DNA of 64,000 bases, taken from NCBI RefSeq assembly GCF_028993555.1, contig NZ_CP118611.1, positions 248,001 to 312,000 of the forward strand, in the 5' to 3' direction. The stretch is from Ensifer adhaerens (GTDB taxonomy: Bacteria; Pseudomonadota; Alphaproteobacteria; Rhizobiales; Rhizobiaceae). Positions 27,784 to 36,425 of the stretch are shown here, piece after piece; the first letter of the stretch is position 1, and the number at the start of each line of letters is the position of its first letter. The translations under genes and the position numbers were made by a program. The notes beneath the pieces were generated by a model. That model ran no database searches and was not told where the DNA came from. It was given only the letters and a program-made list of their open reading frames with translations.

Positions 27784-28043
27784 TTTTTTGCGGCAACATC
27801 CTTCAAAATGGCATTATCGAGCATGGTCTCGGCCAACAGCTTCTTCAGCTTGGCGTTCTCATCTTCCAGAGCCTTCAGCTTGCGGGCATCGGAAACCTCC
27901 ATGCCGCCAAACTTCGCCTTGTATTTGTAGAAGGTCGCCTCGGATATACCGTGCTTGCGGCAGACATCGGCCGTCTTCAAGCCGTTCTCCTGCTCCTTCA
28001 AAATCCCGATAATCTGTTCGTCCGTGAACCGTGAATGCTTCAT
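27777..28043 (-). CDS. IS3-family transposase OrfA (HTH)
   Basis: An 88-residue OrfA. It has an HTH ([29 protein letters not shown]) that binds the IS ends, and a leucine-zipper-like helix ([15 protein letters not shown]). The last codons gca-aaa-aaa-tgg-tga contain the A7 slippery site where ribosomes can shift into orfB. It is close to IS407/IS1400-like members. Confidence 0.95.
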   Translation of the reverse strand: MKHSRFTDEQIIGILKEQENGLKTADVCRKHGISEATFYKYKAKFGGMEVSDARKLKALEDENAKLKKLLAETMLDNAILKDVAAKKW

Positions 28044-28154
28044 GCCCGTCTCCTCGCCGTGACGGACTCTACCAAAATTTGGAGGAAGATCAGGGTCTCA
28101 GGTCAATAGAACTATAGTGTTTCAAGCCGTGTCAGAAGCGCTGCCGAGGGTAGG

Positions 28155-29057
28155 ATGGACCGTTTCGAAGCAATGAAGATGTTGCTGGCCGTCGTTGATG
28201 CCGGCAGCATCTCCGCAGGGAGCCGGAAACTGAATGCGCCGCTGCCTAGCGTCAGCCGCAAAGTCGCCGAGCTCGAACGCCATCTCGGCGCTAGCCTGAT
28301 CGTGCGCACCAGTCGCAATCTTCAGCTCACCGATGCGGGCAGGGCATATGTCGAAGCCGCCCGCAGGATCATGGGGGATCTGGAAGAGGCAGAGCGCCGG
28401 GCGTCCGGCGAGTACCAGATGCCGCGCGGCATCCTGACGATCACCATGCCGATCGAGTTCGGCGCGCGCTACGTGATGCCGATCGCCCTCAGCTACATGG
28501 AGACCCACCCGGAGGTCTCGCTCAATCTGCTCTCGCTCGACAGGACCGTGCATCTGGTGGAGGAGCAGGTAGACATTGCGATCCGCCTGGGCGACCTCGA
28601 GGACAGCTCGCTGTACGCGGTAAAGGCGGGAGAGTTTCGCTTGCTGACCTGCGCCAGCCCAGCATACCTGCAGCGCTGCGGCGTGCCGGAGCATCCGAAC
28701 GATCTCGTCAACCATGACGGGATACTGTTCAACAAGCGGACCTTCTTCTGGACGTTTGACGTCGACGGCCGCCCGATCGAGGCCGTTCCTCGAAACCGGC
28801 TCGAGGTCAACACTGCGGCCAATTGTGTGGCTGCAGCGGTTCGGGGAGCCGGGATCGCCCGCCTGTTCGACTATCAGATCCCGGACGAATTGGCGTCGGG
28901 CGCGCTCGTGCCGGTTCTGGACGCTTTCGATCGAACGCCCCTGCCGATCCACATCGTCTATCCGCGGCAGGGTCAGCTCGCGCTCAAGGTGCGGTCCTTC
29001 GTCGACTGGGCTTTACCCCGCCTTCGCGCGGCCTTCGGCCGAGGCGTCGCAGGCTAG
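28155..29057 (+). CDS. LysR-family transcriptional regulator, copy 2 of a paralogous pair
   Basis: A 300-residue LysR regulator nearly colinear with the protein at 18106-18996 and sharing long identical stretches (A-P-L-P-S-V-S-R-K-V-A, Y-A-V-K-A-G-E-F-R-L-L-T, H-I-V-Y-P-R-Q-G). Only 49 bp separate its ATG from the IS right end, so its original promoter is probably displaced and transcription may now depend on the IS. Its TAG overlaps the TAG of the convergent hydrolase in a shared ctag palindrome (29054-29057). It presumably controls the hydrolase/VOC/epoxide hydrolase set. Confidence 0.93.
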   Translation: MDRFEAMKMLLAVVDAGSISAGSRKLNAPLPSVSRKVAELERHLGASLIVRTSRNLQLTDAGRAYVEAARRIMGDLEEAERRASGEYQMPRGILTITMPIEFGARYVMPIALSYMETHPEVSLNLLSLDRTVHLVEEQVDIAIRLGDLEDSSLYAVKAGEFRLLTCASPAYLQRCGVPEHPNDLVNHDGILFNKRTFFWTFDVDGRPIEAVPRNRLEVNTAANCVAAAVRGAGIARLFDYQIPDELASGALVPVLDAFDRTPLPIHIVYPRQGQLALKVRSFVDWALPRLRAAFGRGVAG

Positions 29058-29989
29058 TTCGCGAACGCAGCCCGAACCTCTTCGATGATCCGTTTCGGAT
29101 CCTGCAGGTGCGGGAAGTGACCGACACCCGTCAGAATGTGGAACTCCGAGTTCGTGCGATCAGCAAACTCCCTGCCCATCTCCGAACTGATGTACACGTC
29201 TTTTTCGCCCCAGATTACCTTCACAGGGATCTTGAGCTTGGTGATGTTGGCCTCGAGATACTCTTGGTCGCGCGTGAAGTGGGAGTAGTAGGAGGCGAAT
29301 GCGTCGACGCTTGTCAGACCGTCGCGCGTCCAGGACGCCTTCATGTCCGATTGCACCTCGGTCGGCATTTCGTATTGGGCTTCTGATGCGAGGCCGCGGC
29401 GATGCACGTTCTGCAGGATCTCGTCGCTGGTCTTGTTCATGTACGCACGCGTCGGCGTTGCCGTCGGCTCGGCTTTCAGGTTTTGCAGGCTTTCATACAT
29501 GTATTGTGGCCGATTGAACGGCGCGAAGTCGCCGACGATGATCTTCTTCGCAAGGGTCGGCTCGTCGAGGGCCAGAAGGAGCGCCGGCAGGCCCCCGATA
29601 TCCGAGGCGTAGATGACCAAATTCGATCGGTCGAGCCCCGAGGTGTCTATGTAGGCCTTGAGAATGTTGGCGTAATCCTTCGGAGAATAGGAAAACTGCA
29701 TCGTGGAAGGGCGCGACGACTGACCATAGCCGGGCCAATCGAATGCATGCACATCGTATTCCTTGCTGAGCGTTTCAGCGATCCCCTTCCAGACGGCCAA
29801 CGTCTCCGGAAACCCATGCAGGAACAGAACCGTGCCCTTGGAGGTAGCAGCGTCAGTATGCATGCGCCTGAGGGTTATGGTCTCGTCGATCGTGATGAAG
29901 CCGATCTTTGGGCCTGCGTGTACCGATGCGGCCGATGCCATTGCCACGGATGCGGTTGCTGCGAAGTTCCTGAACGATGGGAAGACCAT
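29054..29989 (-). CDS. exported alpha/beta-hydrolase with Asp nucleophile (epoxide hydrolase / dehalogenase-like)
   Basis: A 311-residue alpha/beta-hydrolase. The oxyanion motif H-G-F-P-E lies near residue 59. The nucleophile elbow is Y-A-S-D-I-G-G with Asp130, not Ser, which points to epoxide hydrolases or haloalkane dehalogenases rather than esterases. The acid is probably Asp264 in W-G-E-K-D and the base His291 in G-H-F-P-H. Residues 1-25 look like a Sec signal peptide ending S-V-H-A. The ATG at 29989 is chosen because it opens this signal; 29 codons further upstream are non-hydrophobic. Module 1 retains only a fragment of the same gene. Confidence 0.88.
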   Translation of the reverse strand: MVFPSFRNFAATASVAMASAASVHAGPKIGFITIDETITLRRMHTDAATSKGTVLFLHGFPETLAVWKGIAETLSKEYDVHAFDWPGYGQSSRPSTMQFSYSPKDYANILKAYIDTSGLDRSNLVIYASDIGGLPALLLALDEPTLAKKIIVGDFAPFNRPQYMYESLQNLKAEPTATPTRAYMNKTSDEILQNVHRRGLASEAQYEMPTEVQSDMKASWTRDGLTSVDAFASYYSHFTRDQEYLEANITKLKIPVKVIWGEKDVYISSEMGREFADRTNSEFHILTGVGHFPHLQDPKRIIEEVRAAFAN

Positions 29990-30205
29990 GTCGTGCGTCC
30001 TTCTGGTCAAATCTTGAACTGACGACAAGATCGGACATAGAGCGGGCCGCTGGCAGATGGATTTTTCGAGAGGCACCCTCTTGAACCGGGCATACGCACA
30101 ATGGCGACGTGATGGCCCGCCACAAGCCCAAGGGATCCCTCGGCAGCGATCCGCTATCGGCCCTGCCGTTCAGGGACGACGACGCAATCGAGCCAAGAGG
30201 CACAT

Positions 30206-30280
30206 GAGAGGATGGCTCTCAGTTTCGCTGAGTACCGGCTGCCCGGCTCCGTCCCTAGATTTGCGTTCATTCTCGGATCG
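30206..30280 (+). repeat. conserved block upstream of the VOC gene (copy 2), with SDR 3'-end vestige
   Basis: Aligns with 20133-20206: gagagga-ggctct, ctgagtaccg at 30228-30237, then the same 16-nt spacer and cctagattt (30254-30262), cattc (30268-30272), cgga-cg. In the matching frame 30208-30231 reads E-D-G-S-Q-F-R-stop against E-E-G-S-Y-F-P-stop of the SDR in module 1, so it is the surviving end of a lost SDR gene. The 3' part lies in the 366-bp gap before the VOC gene and may hold its promoter. Confidence 0.65.
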
Positions 30281-30355
30281 CTTGTTTTCGACACGCGATT
30301 CCAACCGAACCAGCGAGACCAGAGAAATCGGTTCGCTATCAGAAGGAAGACCAGA

Positions 30356-30796
30356 ATGAACGACATCACTGCCTCTCTGCGAAAGGAGCTGCCGGAAACG
30401 ATCAGGGCACTCCCGGGCCACTCGACCGTCGGTACCAACGATCTCGATGCCGCTGCCGCGTACTACGACAAGCTGCTTGCAGTCTTTGGCATCGGCCGCG
30501 TGCTCGTACAGCCCGGACGCGCCATCTACTATGGGCACCGCACCCTCGAATTCGGTGTGACCAAGCCGTTCAATGGTGAAGCGGCAATCGCCGGCAACGG
30601 AAACATGATCGCCTTCGAAGCGCCCTCCCGCGCCCATGTCGATCTCGCCCATGCCACGGCATTGGAGGCAGGCGGTACCGACGAAGGTGCGCCCGGCCCA
30701 AGGGGGCCTGACGGTGGCGACCCGTACTGCGCCTATTTCCGCGATCCTGAAGGAAACAAGTTCCTCGTCTACCGTAAGGGTCCAGACGAGGCTTGA
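30356..30796 (+). CDS. VOC/glyoxalase-family metalloprotein
   Basis: A 146-residue vicinal-oxygen-chelate fold protein with two beta-alpha-beta-beta-beta modules: H-S-T-V-G-T-N-D-L-D-A-A-A-A-Y-Y near the start and the end motif C-A-Y-F-R-D-P-E-G-N-K-F-L-V-Y. A metal-ligand His (H-S-T) and Glu-type position fit glyoxalase/dioxygenase-like members. The ATG at 30356 follows a good aaggaag site; the frame upstream is the non-coding conserved block. Probably co-transcribed with epoxide hydrolase 2, 101 bp downstream. It may handle an epoxide- or diol-derived product; substrate unknown. Confidence 0.9.
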   Translation: MNDITASLRKELPETIRALPGHSTVGTNDLDAAAAYYDKLLAVFGIGRVLVQPGRAIYYGHRTLEFGVTKPFNGEAAIAGNGNMIAFEAPSRAHVDLAHATALEAGGTDEGAPGPRGPDGGDPYCAYFRDPEGNKFLVYRKGPDEA

Positions 30797-30897
30797 CCAC
30801 CAACAAAGCTCGGAGCCTTGCCGCCATCAGTAGGGCTCCGAACTGCGTCTGAATGTGCTCGCAGACTATCTAAAGTGTTCGCAAAGGAACTTGGAAA

Positions 30898-32208
30898 ATG
30901 GGCTTGGAGAACAAGGCTGGGAACAGCCAGGTCACACGGCGTTCGTTTCTACTTTCGGGTGCTGCGATCGGCATGGCCGCTGCGGTGCTGCCGTCGAGCG
31001 TCGCTGCCGGTACGGTGAATGCGCCGATCAATAGCGACGAGATCCGGCCCTTCAAGGCCAGCGTTCCCGAGGCTGCACTCAACGATCTGGGACGCCGCCT
31101 TGCGGCGACGCGTTGGCCGGACAGTGCAACGGTCAAGGACCGCTCCCAGGGCGTCGAGCAGCAGAAGCTCAAGGAGCTCGTGGCGTACTGGCAGTCCTCC
31201 TATGATTGGCGCCGGGCGGAGCGAAGGCTCAATGCGTATCCCCAGTTCCTGACGCATATCGATGGGCTGGACATTCACTTCATCCACGTGCGTTCTCGTC
31301 ATGAGAACGCACTTCCACTGATCATGACCCATGGTTGGCCCGGTTCTATCTTCGAGCTGCTGGATGTCATCGACCCACTGACAAACCCCACCGCTCATGG
31401 CGGTGAGGCTGACGATGCTTTCCATCTTGTCATCCCTTCAATTCCCGGCTTCGGCTTTTCGCAGAAACCGACCTCTACGGGCTGGGATGCGCGACGGATC
31501 GCCATTGCCTGGGACAGGCTGATGAAACGGCTCGGCTACGGCCACTATGTCTCGCAGGGCGGTGACTGGGGCGCGATCATCAGCGATGCTCTGGGGCGTC
31601 AGGCTCCGGACGGGCTGCTCGGTATCCACGTCAACAGGATCGAGGGCGCGACGACGCTGCCAGCGGACGCCGCGCAAGCGTTGAAGATCGGAGGGCCAGC
31701 TCCAGACACCCTGTCGGCCGACGAGAAGGAGATCTTCGACGAGGCTCGCGACTTCCTGAACAACGGTTTCGGTTACGCTGCGATCCTCAGCACGCGCCCG
31801 GAGACAATCGGCTACGGACTTTCAGACTCGCCGGTCGGTTTGGCCGCCTGGCTCTATGACAAGATCGCGGACTGGGTATTCACCCGGGGCAATCCGGAAC
31901 AGGCTCTCAGCAGAGACTACATCCTGGACAACATCACCTTGTACTGGCTGACAAACACCGGCCCGTCGAGCGGGCGGATCTACTGGGAGAACCTTAAGGC
32001 AGGAGCGAAGCTCACCCCGGTCACAGTTCCGGTAGCTGTGACCGTGTTTCCGGGGGAGGTCTACAGGCCGCCGAAGAAATGGCTGTCAAAGGCCTACCCG
32101 AAGCTCGTGTACTATAATCGCACCTCGAAGGGCGGCCACTTTACTGCCTGGGAGGAACCCGAACTCTTTGCCGGGGAGATCAGGGCAGGCTTCAAGGCGA
32201 TGCGCTAG
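30898..32208 (+). CDS. Tat-exported EHN-type epoxide hydrolase, copy 2
   Basis: A 436-residue paralog of the protein at 20281-21603 with the same EHN domain and catalytic set: His145 in H-G-W-P-G, Asp223 in Q-G-G-D-W-G-A, Tyr in Y-W-L-T-N-T-G, His414 in K-G-G-H-F-T-A-W-E. Its N terminus carries a twin-arginine signal (T-R-R-S-F-L-L-S-G-A-A) where copy 1 has a Sec-like one, so the two paralogs probably reach the periplasm folded and unfolded respectively. Insertions near residue 330 (D-W-V-F-T-R-G-N) also differ. ATG 30898 follows a ggaac-type site. Confidence 0.93.
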   Translation: MGLENKAGNSQVTRRSFLLSGAAIGMAAAVLPSSVAAGTVNAPINSDEIRPFKASVPEAALNDLGRRLAATRWPDSATVKDRSQGVEQQKLKELVAYWQSSYDWRRAERRLNAYPQFLTHIDGLDIHFIHVRSRHENALPLIMTHGWPGSIFELLDVIDPLTNPTAHGGEADDAFHLVIPSIPGFGFSQKPTSTGWDARRIAIAWDRLMKRLGYGHYVSQGGDWGAIISDALGRQAPDGLLGIHVNRIEGATTLPADAAQALKIGGPAPDTLSADEKEIFDEARDFLNNGFGYAAILSTRPETIGYGLSDSPVGLAAWLYDKIADWVFTRGNPEQALSRDYILDNITLYWLTNTGPSSGRIYWENLKAGAKLTPVTVPVAVTVFPGEVYRPPKKWLSKAYPKLVYYNRTSKGGHFTAWEEPELFAGEIRAGFKAMR

Positions 32209-32442
32209 ATCCTAATCCCCCTTGGCCGCCAGCGACACCCAGCAGCCGTTTCTTGCAGCTACGTCGGTTGCCGTCGATCGGCATACGCCGTGTTCGCCAT
32301 TTGACAGCGATGCGCAATTTCTCAGCGACTGGCCATGTGTTCGGAGCGCCGAGCGCATCGCCTGCAGGAAAGGACGATACCGCGATCTCCAGGATGCGCT
32401 GGCCGAAAGCGGCGCAGCGCATCCTTGCTGACGGAAAGGCTA

Positions 32443-33393
32443 TCAGGCCGAGTTCTCGGCCTTCTCCAGAAAGGCGAAGACTTCGTCTCGGTCGGGCATC
32501 GCCTGCCCAGAGCCCTTGCGTGTGACGGCGAGCGCGCCGTAGGCATTGGCGAGGCGGCAGCAGTCGGGGGCGGAAAGGCCCGTGACGCGGCCATGGATGT
32601 GGCCGGCGGCGAAGGCGTCGCCCGCGCCGATCGTATCTACCACCTGGACGGGGAACCACGGCGCGCTGTCCATGCTGCCGAGCTGATAGAGGCAGGATGC
32701 CGCTCCGCCGGATCCTTTCACCGCCACGCGACGGACGCCGCTCGCCAACAGCATTTCGATGAGTTCTTTCTCGTCCGCTTCTTTCGGCTGTTCCAGAAGG
32801 CCGGGGAGATCGACGCTGCCAAGCACGACCGTGTCGATCCGAGGAAGCAGCGCCCTTACTTGCGCAGCGATGCCCGCCACCACGCCGCCGGGAATGTCGA
32901 GGGTTATACAGATGCCCGCATCGTCGGCGAGGTCTATGGCGGCGAGGGCGGCTTCCGTCTGGCGCGGCTGGAGCAGGGCATAGCCGGAAAGGTGGAACAG
33001 CTGAGCGTCTGCAAAGGCTGCCGGATCGACGTCTGCGGCCGAAAGGCGTGCATTTGCGCCGCGATAGGCAAACATGGTGCGTTCGCCGACGGGGCTGACG
33101 GTGATGACGTTGATCTGAGTCGGTTCCTGCTCGTCGTGGCCGATCCAGCGTGTGGAGATGCCGGCGGCGGCAAGCTCGGACAATGCCTCGCGACCCCAGG
33201 AATCGACACCCACTCTGCCGATAAAGCGGCAATCGTGCCCGGCTTTGGCAAGCGCGATGGCTGTGTTCGTGGCCGAACCGCCAATCATCGCGGTCTGGCC
33301 GGTGGCGATCGCCTCGCCACCCTCGCCGGGATAGGTGGGGATGGCGAGCACGAGATCGATGTTGATATCGCCGAGAAGGACGATGGCGGCCAT
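32443..33393 (-). CDS. PfkB-family carbohydrate kinase (ribokinase-like)
   Basis: A 316-residue PfkB kinase. The N-terminal G-D-I-N-I-D-L, the G-G-S-A-T-N-T-A-I-A-L-A glycine motif (first PfkB signature) and the C-terminal D-T-I-G-A-G-D-A-F-A-A-G (second signature with catalytic Asp) are intact. It phosphorylates a sugar or nucleoside in the cytosol. It is the last gene of the importer / PLP-lyase operon, starting 8 bp after the lyase stop, so it should act on the imported sugar or on the lyase product. Confidence 0.92.
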   Translation of the reverse strand: MAAIVLLGDINIDLVLAIPTYPGEGGEAIATGQTAMIGGSATNTAIALAKAGHDCRFIGRVGVDSWGREALSELAAAGISTRWIGHDEQEPTQINVITVSPVGERTMFAYRGANARLSAADVDPAAFADAQLFHLSGYALLQPRQTEAALAAIDLADDAGICITLDIPGGVVAGIAAQVRALLPRIDTVVLGSVDLPGLLEQPKEADEKELIEMLLASGVRRVAVKGSGGAASCLYQLGSMDSAPWFPVQVVDTIGAGDAFAAGHIHGRVTGLSAPDCCRLANAYGALAVTRKGSGQAMPDRDEVFAFLEKAENSA

Positions 33394-33401
33394 ATCCCGC
33401 C

Positions 33402-34613
33402 TCAGAGATCTGCGTGCATGAGGGCGATGGCCTGGTCGACGTCGGCGATGATGTCGTTGATGTGCTCGATGCCGACCGAGAAACGCACGAGGCCGTCAAC
33501 AACGCCCATAGCCTCGCGTTCCTGGCTCGGAATATCGAGGAAGGCCATGGTGGCGGGCACCTGCGTGGTGGTACGAAGGCCCCCGAGGCTGGCCGCGAAG
33601 GAGCAGAGCTGAAGGCGCTTCAGCAGCCGCACGCCACAGGCTTCGTCATCTACCTGGAAGGAGAGCATGGCACCGCCGCCGATGAGCTGTTCCGAGGCAG
33701 AGGCGTAATTCGGATGCGACGGCAGGCCGGGGTAGAAGACACGTTTGACGGCCGGATGCGCCTCGAGGTGTTTGGCGAGTGCCAGCGCGTTGGCGCACTG
33801 CTTTTCGAGCCGCAGCGCCAGTGTCTGCGCGCCGCGCAGCAACAGCCAGGCGTTGAAGGGCGACAGCGGCGCGCCGAGCTTGTTCAGCGTGTTCCAGCGC
33901 ACGTCCTCCAGCCAATCCTTTGGCAGGATATCGGACTTCAGCGTAATGACGCCACCGACGGCATCATTGTGGCCGCCGATGAATTTCGTTGCGCTTTCAA
34001 CGACGACGTCGACGCCGAAATCATGCGGGCGGCAGACGGCGGGGGAGGCAAAGGTGTTGTCGCAAATGACGACGATGCCGCGCGCGTGAGCGATCTCGAC
34101 AAGTTTCCTGAGCGGTGGAACCTTCATCGTCGGGTTGGCGATGGCTTCGACATAGAGGACCTTCGTCTCGGGCGTGAAGGCGTTTTCGACGGCGCGCACG
34201 TCCGAGCAGTCCACGAGGCTGACCTTCAGGCCGAAATCCTGGGCGCGGTGGTCGAAGAATTCATGGGTGGAGGAATAGGTGGTGAGATCGGCCACGATGT
34301 GATCGCCGGCCTTCAGGATGCCGAAGAGGGCGTGTGAGATCGCGGCCATGCCGGAGGCTGTGGCAAGGCAGGCGGTTCCGCCGGTCAGCTGTGCGATATG
34401 CTCTTCGAGCTTGTATTCGGTCGGGTTGCCGCAGCGCGAATAGATGTTCACTTCCTTGCGCGCACCGGCGACGATCTGGTCATAGATATCGCCGCCATAC
34501 TGGAAATTCGCCGACATGTAGATCGGGTAGCTGATCGACTGGGAATGCTCCTCCGGCTCGTAGAAAACGGCGCGGCTGGCAAATTCGAGGGCTTTGAAAG
34601 GCGTGTCGGACAT
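33402..34613 (-). CDS. PLP-dependent trans-sulfuration-family lyase (methionine gamma-lyase / cystathionine gamma-lyase-like)
   Basis: A 403-residue Cys/Met-metabolism PLP enzyme. It has Y-S-R-C-G-N-P-T (usually Y-S-R-x-x-N-P-T), a tyrosine-stacking region A-S-G-M-A-A-I, and the PLP lysine in S-A-T-K-F-I-G-G-H-N-D. The frame is open ~105 codons further upstream, but that part is antisense of the permease gene. AGGAG sits 8 bases before the ATG at 34613, which I choose over ATG 34619. The family performs gamma-elimination or replacement on sulfur amino acids. Its setting in a sugar-importer operon is unusual and hints at an S- or O-linked sugar-amino-acid substrate (inference). Confidence 0.9.
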   Translation of the reverse strand: MSDTPFKALEFASRAVFYEPEEHSQSISYPIYMSANFQYGGDIYDQIVAGARKEVNIYSRCGNPTEYKLEEHIAQLTGGTACLATASGMAAISHALFGILKAGDHIVADLTTYSSTHEFFDHRAQDFGLKVSLVDCSDVRAVENAFTPETKVLYVEAIANPTMKVPPLRKLVEIAHARGIVVICDNTFASPAVCRPHDFGVDVVVESATKFIGGHNDAVGGVITLKSDILPKDWLEDVRWNTLNKLGAPLSPFNAWLLLRGAQTLALRLEKQCANALALAKHLEAHPAVKRVFYPGLPSHPNYASASEQLIGGGAMLSFQVDDEACGVRLLKRLQLCSFAASLGGLRTTTQVPATMAFLDIPSQEREAMGVVDGLVRFSVGIEHINDIIADVDQAIALMHADL

Positions 34614-34633
34614 AGGCATTTCTCCTGGAAAGA

Positions 34634-35470
34634 TCATTCCTTCACGGCGCCGCCGATGAGCGCGGCCGTGATCTGGCGTTCGAAGAAGATGAAGAGGATG
34701 AGCGGTGCGATGGCGGCCATCAGGATTGCCGCGAGCATGACCGGATAGTTGGTGACATGTTCGCCGACGAAATCGGTAAGGCCAACCGGCAGCGTCTTGC
34801 GGGCGGGATTGTTGATGAAGACGACCGGGAACAGGAAGTCGTTCCACACCCAGATCATATTGACGATGCCGACCGTGAACATGGCGGGCCGGGCGATCGG
34901 CAGGGCGACGACGCGGAAGATCATCCATTCGGAAGCGCCGTCGACGCGACCGGCATCGAAGAGCTCACGCGGCAGCGTGTTGAAGAATGCCTGCATGATG
35001 AAGATCGAAACCGGTACGTTGAAGGCGGCTGTCGGCAGGATGACGCCGAGATGTGTATCGAGCAGGCCTGCCGTCCGCAGCATCACCACCAGCGGCACCA
35101 GCGCGACATAGGCGGGAATGGCCATGGCTGCCGTCAGCGACAGCTCCACCGCTGGCATCCAGCGCGGACGATAGATGGCAAGCGCGTAGCCGGCGAGCGT
35201 CGACACCAGCACGGTGATGATCGTCGCGCCAGCCATGATGATGAGTGAGTTGACGGCGTAGCCACCGAGCGCGCCGCCGCTCCAGGCGCCGCTATAGGCA
35301 TCGAAATTGAGGCTCGTCGGCAAGGACCAGACGGAGCGCATAAACTCCTTGTTGGTCTTGAACGTGCTGTAGATCATCCAGACGAAGGGGAAGATCACCA
35401 TCAGGACATGCAGCGTGAGCAGGATGAGCACGACCGTGCTCGTGCGGTTCCAGCGGCGGACGGCGCTCAT
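34634..35470 (-). CDS. sugar ABC transporter permease, CUT1 MalG/UgpE-like
   Basis: A 278-residue inner-membrane permease with six helices and the EAA-type loop V-D-G-A-S-E-W-M-I-F-R-V-V-A-L-P typical of MalG-like permeases. Its ATG overlaps the preceding permease end by four bases (35467-35470). It makes the channel with the MalF-like subunit. No ATP-binding subunit is encoded in the operon. Confidence 0.94.
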   Translation of the reverse strand: MSAVRRWNRTSTVVLILLTLHVLMVIFPFVWMIYSTFKTNKEFMRSVWSLPTSLNFDAYSGAWSGGALGGYAVNSLIIMAGATIITVLVSTLAGYALAIYRPRWMPAVELSLTAAMAIPAYVALVPLVVMLRTAGLLDTHLGVILPTAAFNVPVSIFIMQAFFNTLPRELFDAGRVDGASEWMIFRVVALPIARPAMFTVGIVNMIWVWNDFLFPVVFINNPARKTLPVGLTDFVGEHVTNYPVMLAAILMAAIAPLILFIFFERQITAALIGGAVKE

Positions 35471-36360
35471 GCGTCCCCCTTGCGGCGCAGGAAGCGGAAG
35501 ACGACCCAGGCGGCAAGCGCTGTCAACGCCATCTGTACGAAGCCAATGGTCGCTGCATAGCCCATCTGGAAGCTGCCGAAACCCATCTTGTAGAGATAGG
35601 TGGAGACGACCTCGCTGGCATGGCTGGGGCCACCATTGGTCAGGACAAAGACCAGCGAGAAGGTCTTCAGCGAGCCGATGATGGCGAGAAGCGAGTTGGC
35701 GCGCACGGCGTCCCAGACCATGGGCACGGTTATCGAGAAGAACTTGCGGAAATCGCCCGCGCCATCAAGTTCGGCGGCCTCGTAGACGCTTTCCGGCACG
35801 CTGCGCACGGCGGCGGTGAAGAGCAGCACGTAGAGGCCGAGGTAAGTGAAGCTCATAACCACGACGACGGCGAGGAACGCTGTTTCGGATTCGCCCAGCC
35901 AGCCGCGCTTCAAGCTGTCGAGGCCGACGGCCTTCAGCGCGGCGTTCACCAGCCCGAAATAGGGGTTGTACATGAAGCGCCAGAGCAGGCCGATGCAGAT
36001 CTCGCTGACCATGACGGGTACGAGATAGAAGAACAGGAAGATGCGGCTGAAGGCCGGGACGATGCGCACCAGGCAATAGGCGATGGCGAGCGCGAGAAAG
36101 ACCTGGAAGACGATCGCGGAGAGGGCGACCAGGAGGTTGCGTCCGAGCGACGCCCAGAAGACGGGGTCGGCGGCAAGCTTCAGGAAGTTGCCAGCGCCGA
36201 CGAAGATGGGATCGGACGCTCCATCCCATTCGAACATCGACAGCCAGCCGGCGTAGACCACCGGATAGGCGATGAAAGCGCAGACGAAGATCAGAGCCGG
36301 CGCCAGGAAGAGCAGCGTCGCCCGATTGTGTCTTTTCGCTAGGCCGATGTCCGTGCTCAT
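35467..36360 (-). CDS. sugar ABC transporter permease, CUT1 MalF/UgpA-like
   Basis: A 297-residue permease with a short cytosolic N terminus (K-R-H-N-R), six helices and the coupling loop E-A-A-E-L-D-G-A-G-D-F-R-K-F-F. The order binding protein, MalF-like, MalG-like is the standard CUT1 arrangement. A GC-rich hairpin precedes it in the gap after the binding-protein gene. Confidence 0.94.
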   Translation of the reverse strand: MSTDIGLAKRHNRATLLFLAPALIFVCAFIAYPVVYAGWLSMFEWDGASDPIFVGAGNFLKLAADPVFWASLGRNLLVALSAIVFQVFLALAIAYCLVRIVPAFSRIFLFFYLVPVMVSEICIGLLWRFMYNPYFGLVNAALKAVGLDSLKRGWLGESETAFLAVVVVMSFTYLGLYVLLFTAAVRSVPESVYEAAELDGAGDFRKFFSITVPMVWDAVRANSLLAIIGSLKTFSLVFVLTNGGPSHASEVVSTYLYKMGFGSFQMGYAATIGFVQMALTALAAWVVFRFLRRKGDA

Positions 36361-36386
36361 GATCCCGCCGGCGTCTGGAAATGCGC

Positions 36387-36412
36387 GCAGCCGCCGGAAG
36401 GCCGGCGGCTGC
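36387..36412 (-). promoter_or_regulatory. GC-rich hairpin after the CUT1 binding-protein gene
   Basis: A perfect 11-bp stem (gcagccgccgg, 36387-36397; ccggcggctgc, 36402-36412) with a 4-nt loop lies between binding-protein and permease genes. Without a T-run, it more probably stabilises the upstream mRNA or reduces read-through than ends transcription. Confidence 0.75.
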
Positions 36413-36425
36413 GGTTTCGGAAGAT

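Larger units (their letters stand above)
26885..28105 (-). mobile_element. complete IS3-family insertion sequence
   Basis: A 1,221-bp element bounded by inverted repeats that begin TGACCTGAGACCCT at both ends (26885-26898 and the complement of 28092-28105) and stay similar for ~35 bp further, including agagtc. Flanks atag (26881-26884) and atag (28106-28109) look like a 4-bp target duplication. It carries overlapping orfA and orfB, both intact. The clean duplication and open frames suggest recent arrival. The right end is 49 bp from the start of LysR copy 2. Confidence 0.9.

Noticed and set aside
33402..34928. 508-residue version of the PLP lyase
   Set aside because: The extra ~105 N-terminal residues are out-of-frame permease sequence; AGGAG and ATG at 34613 give the normal family start.
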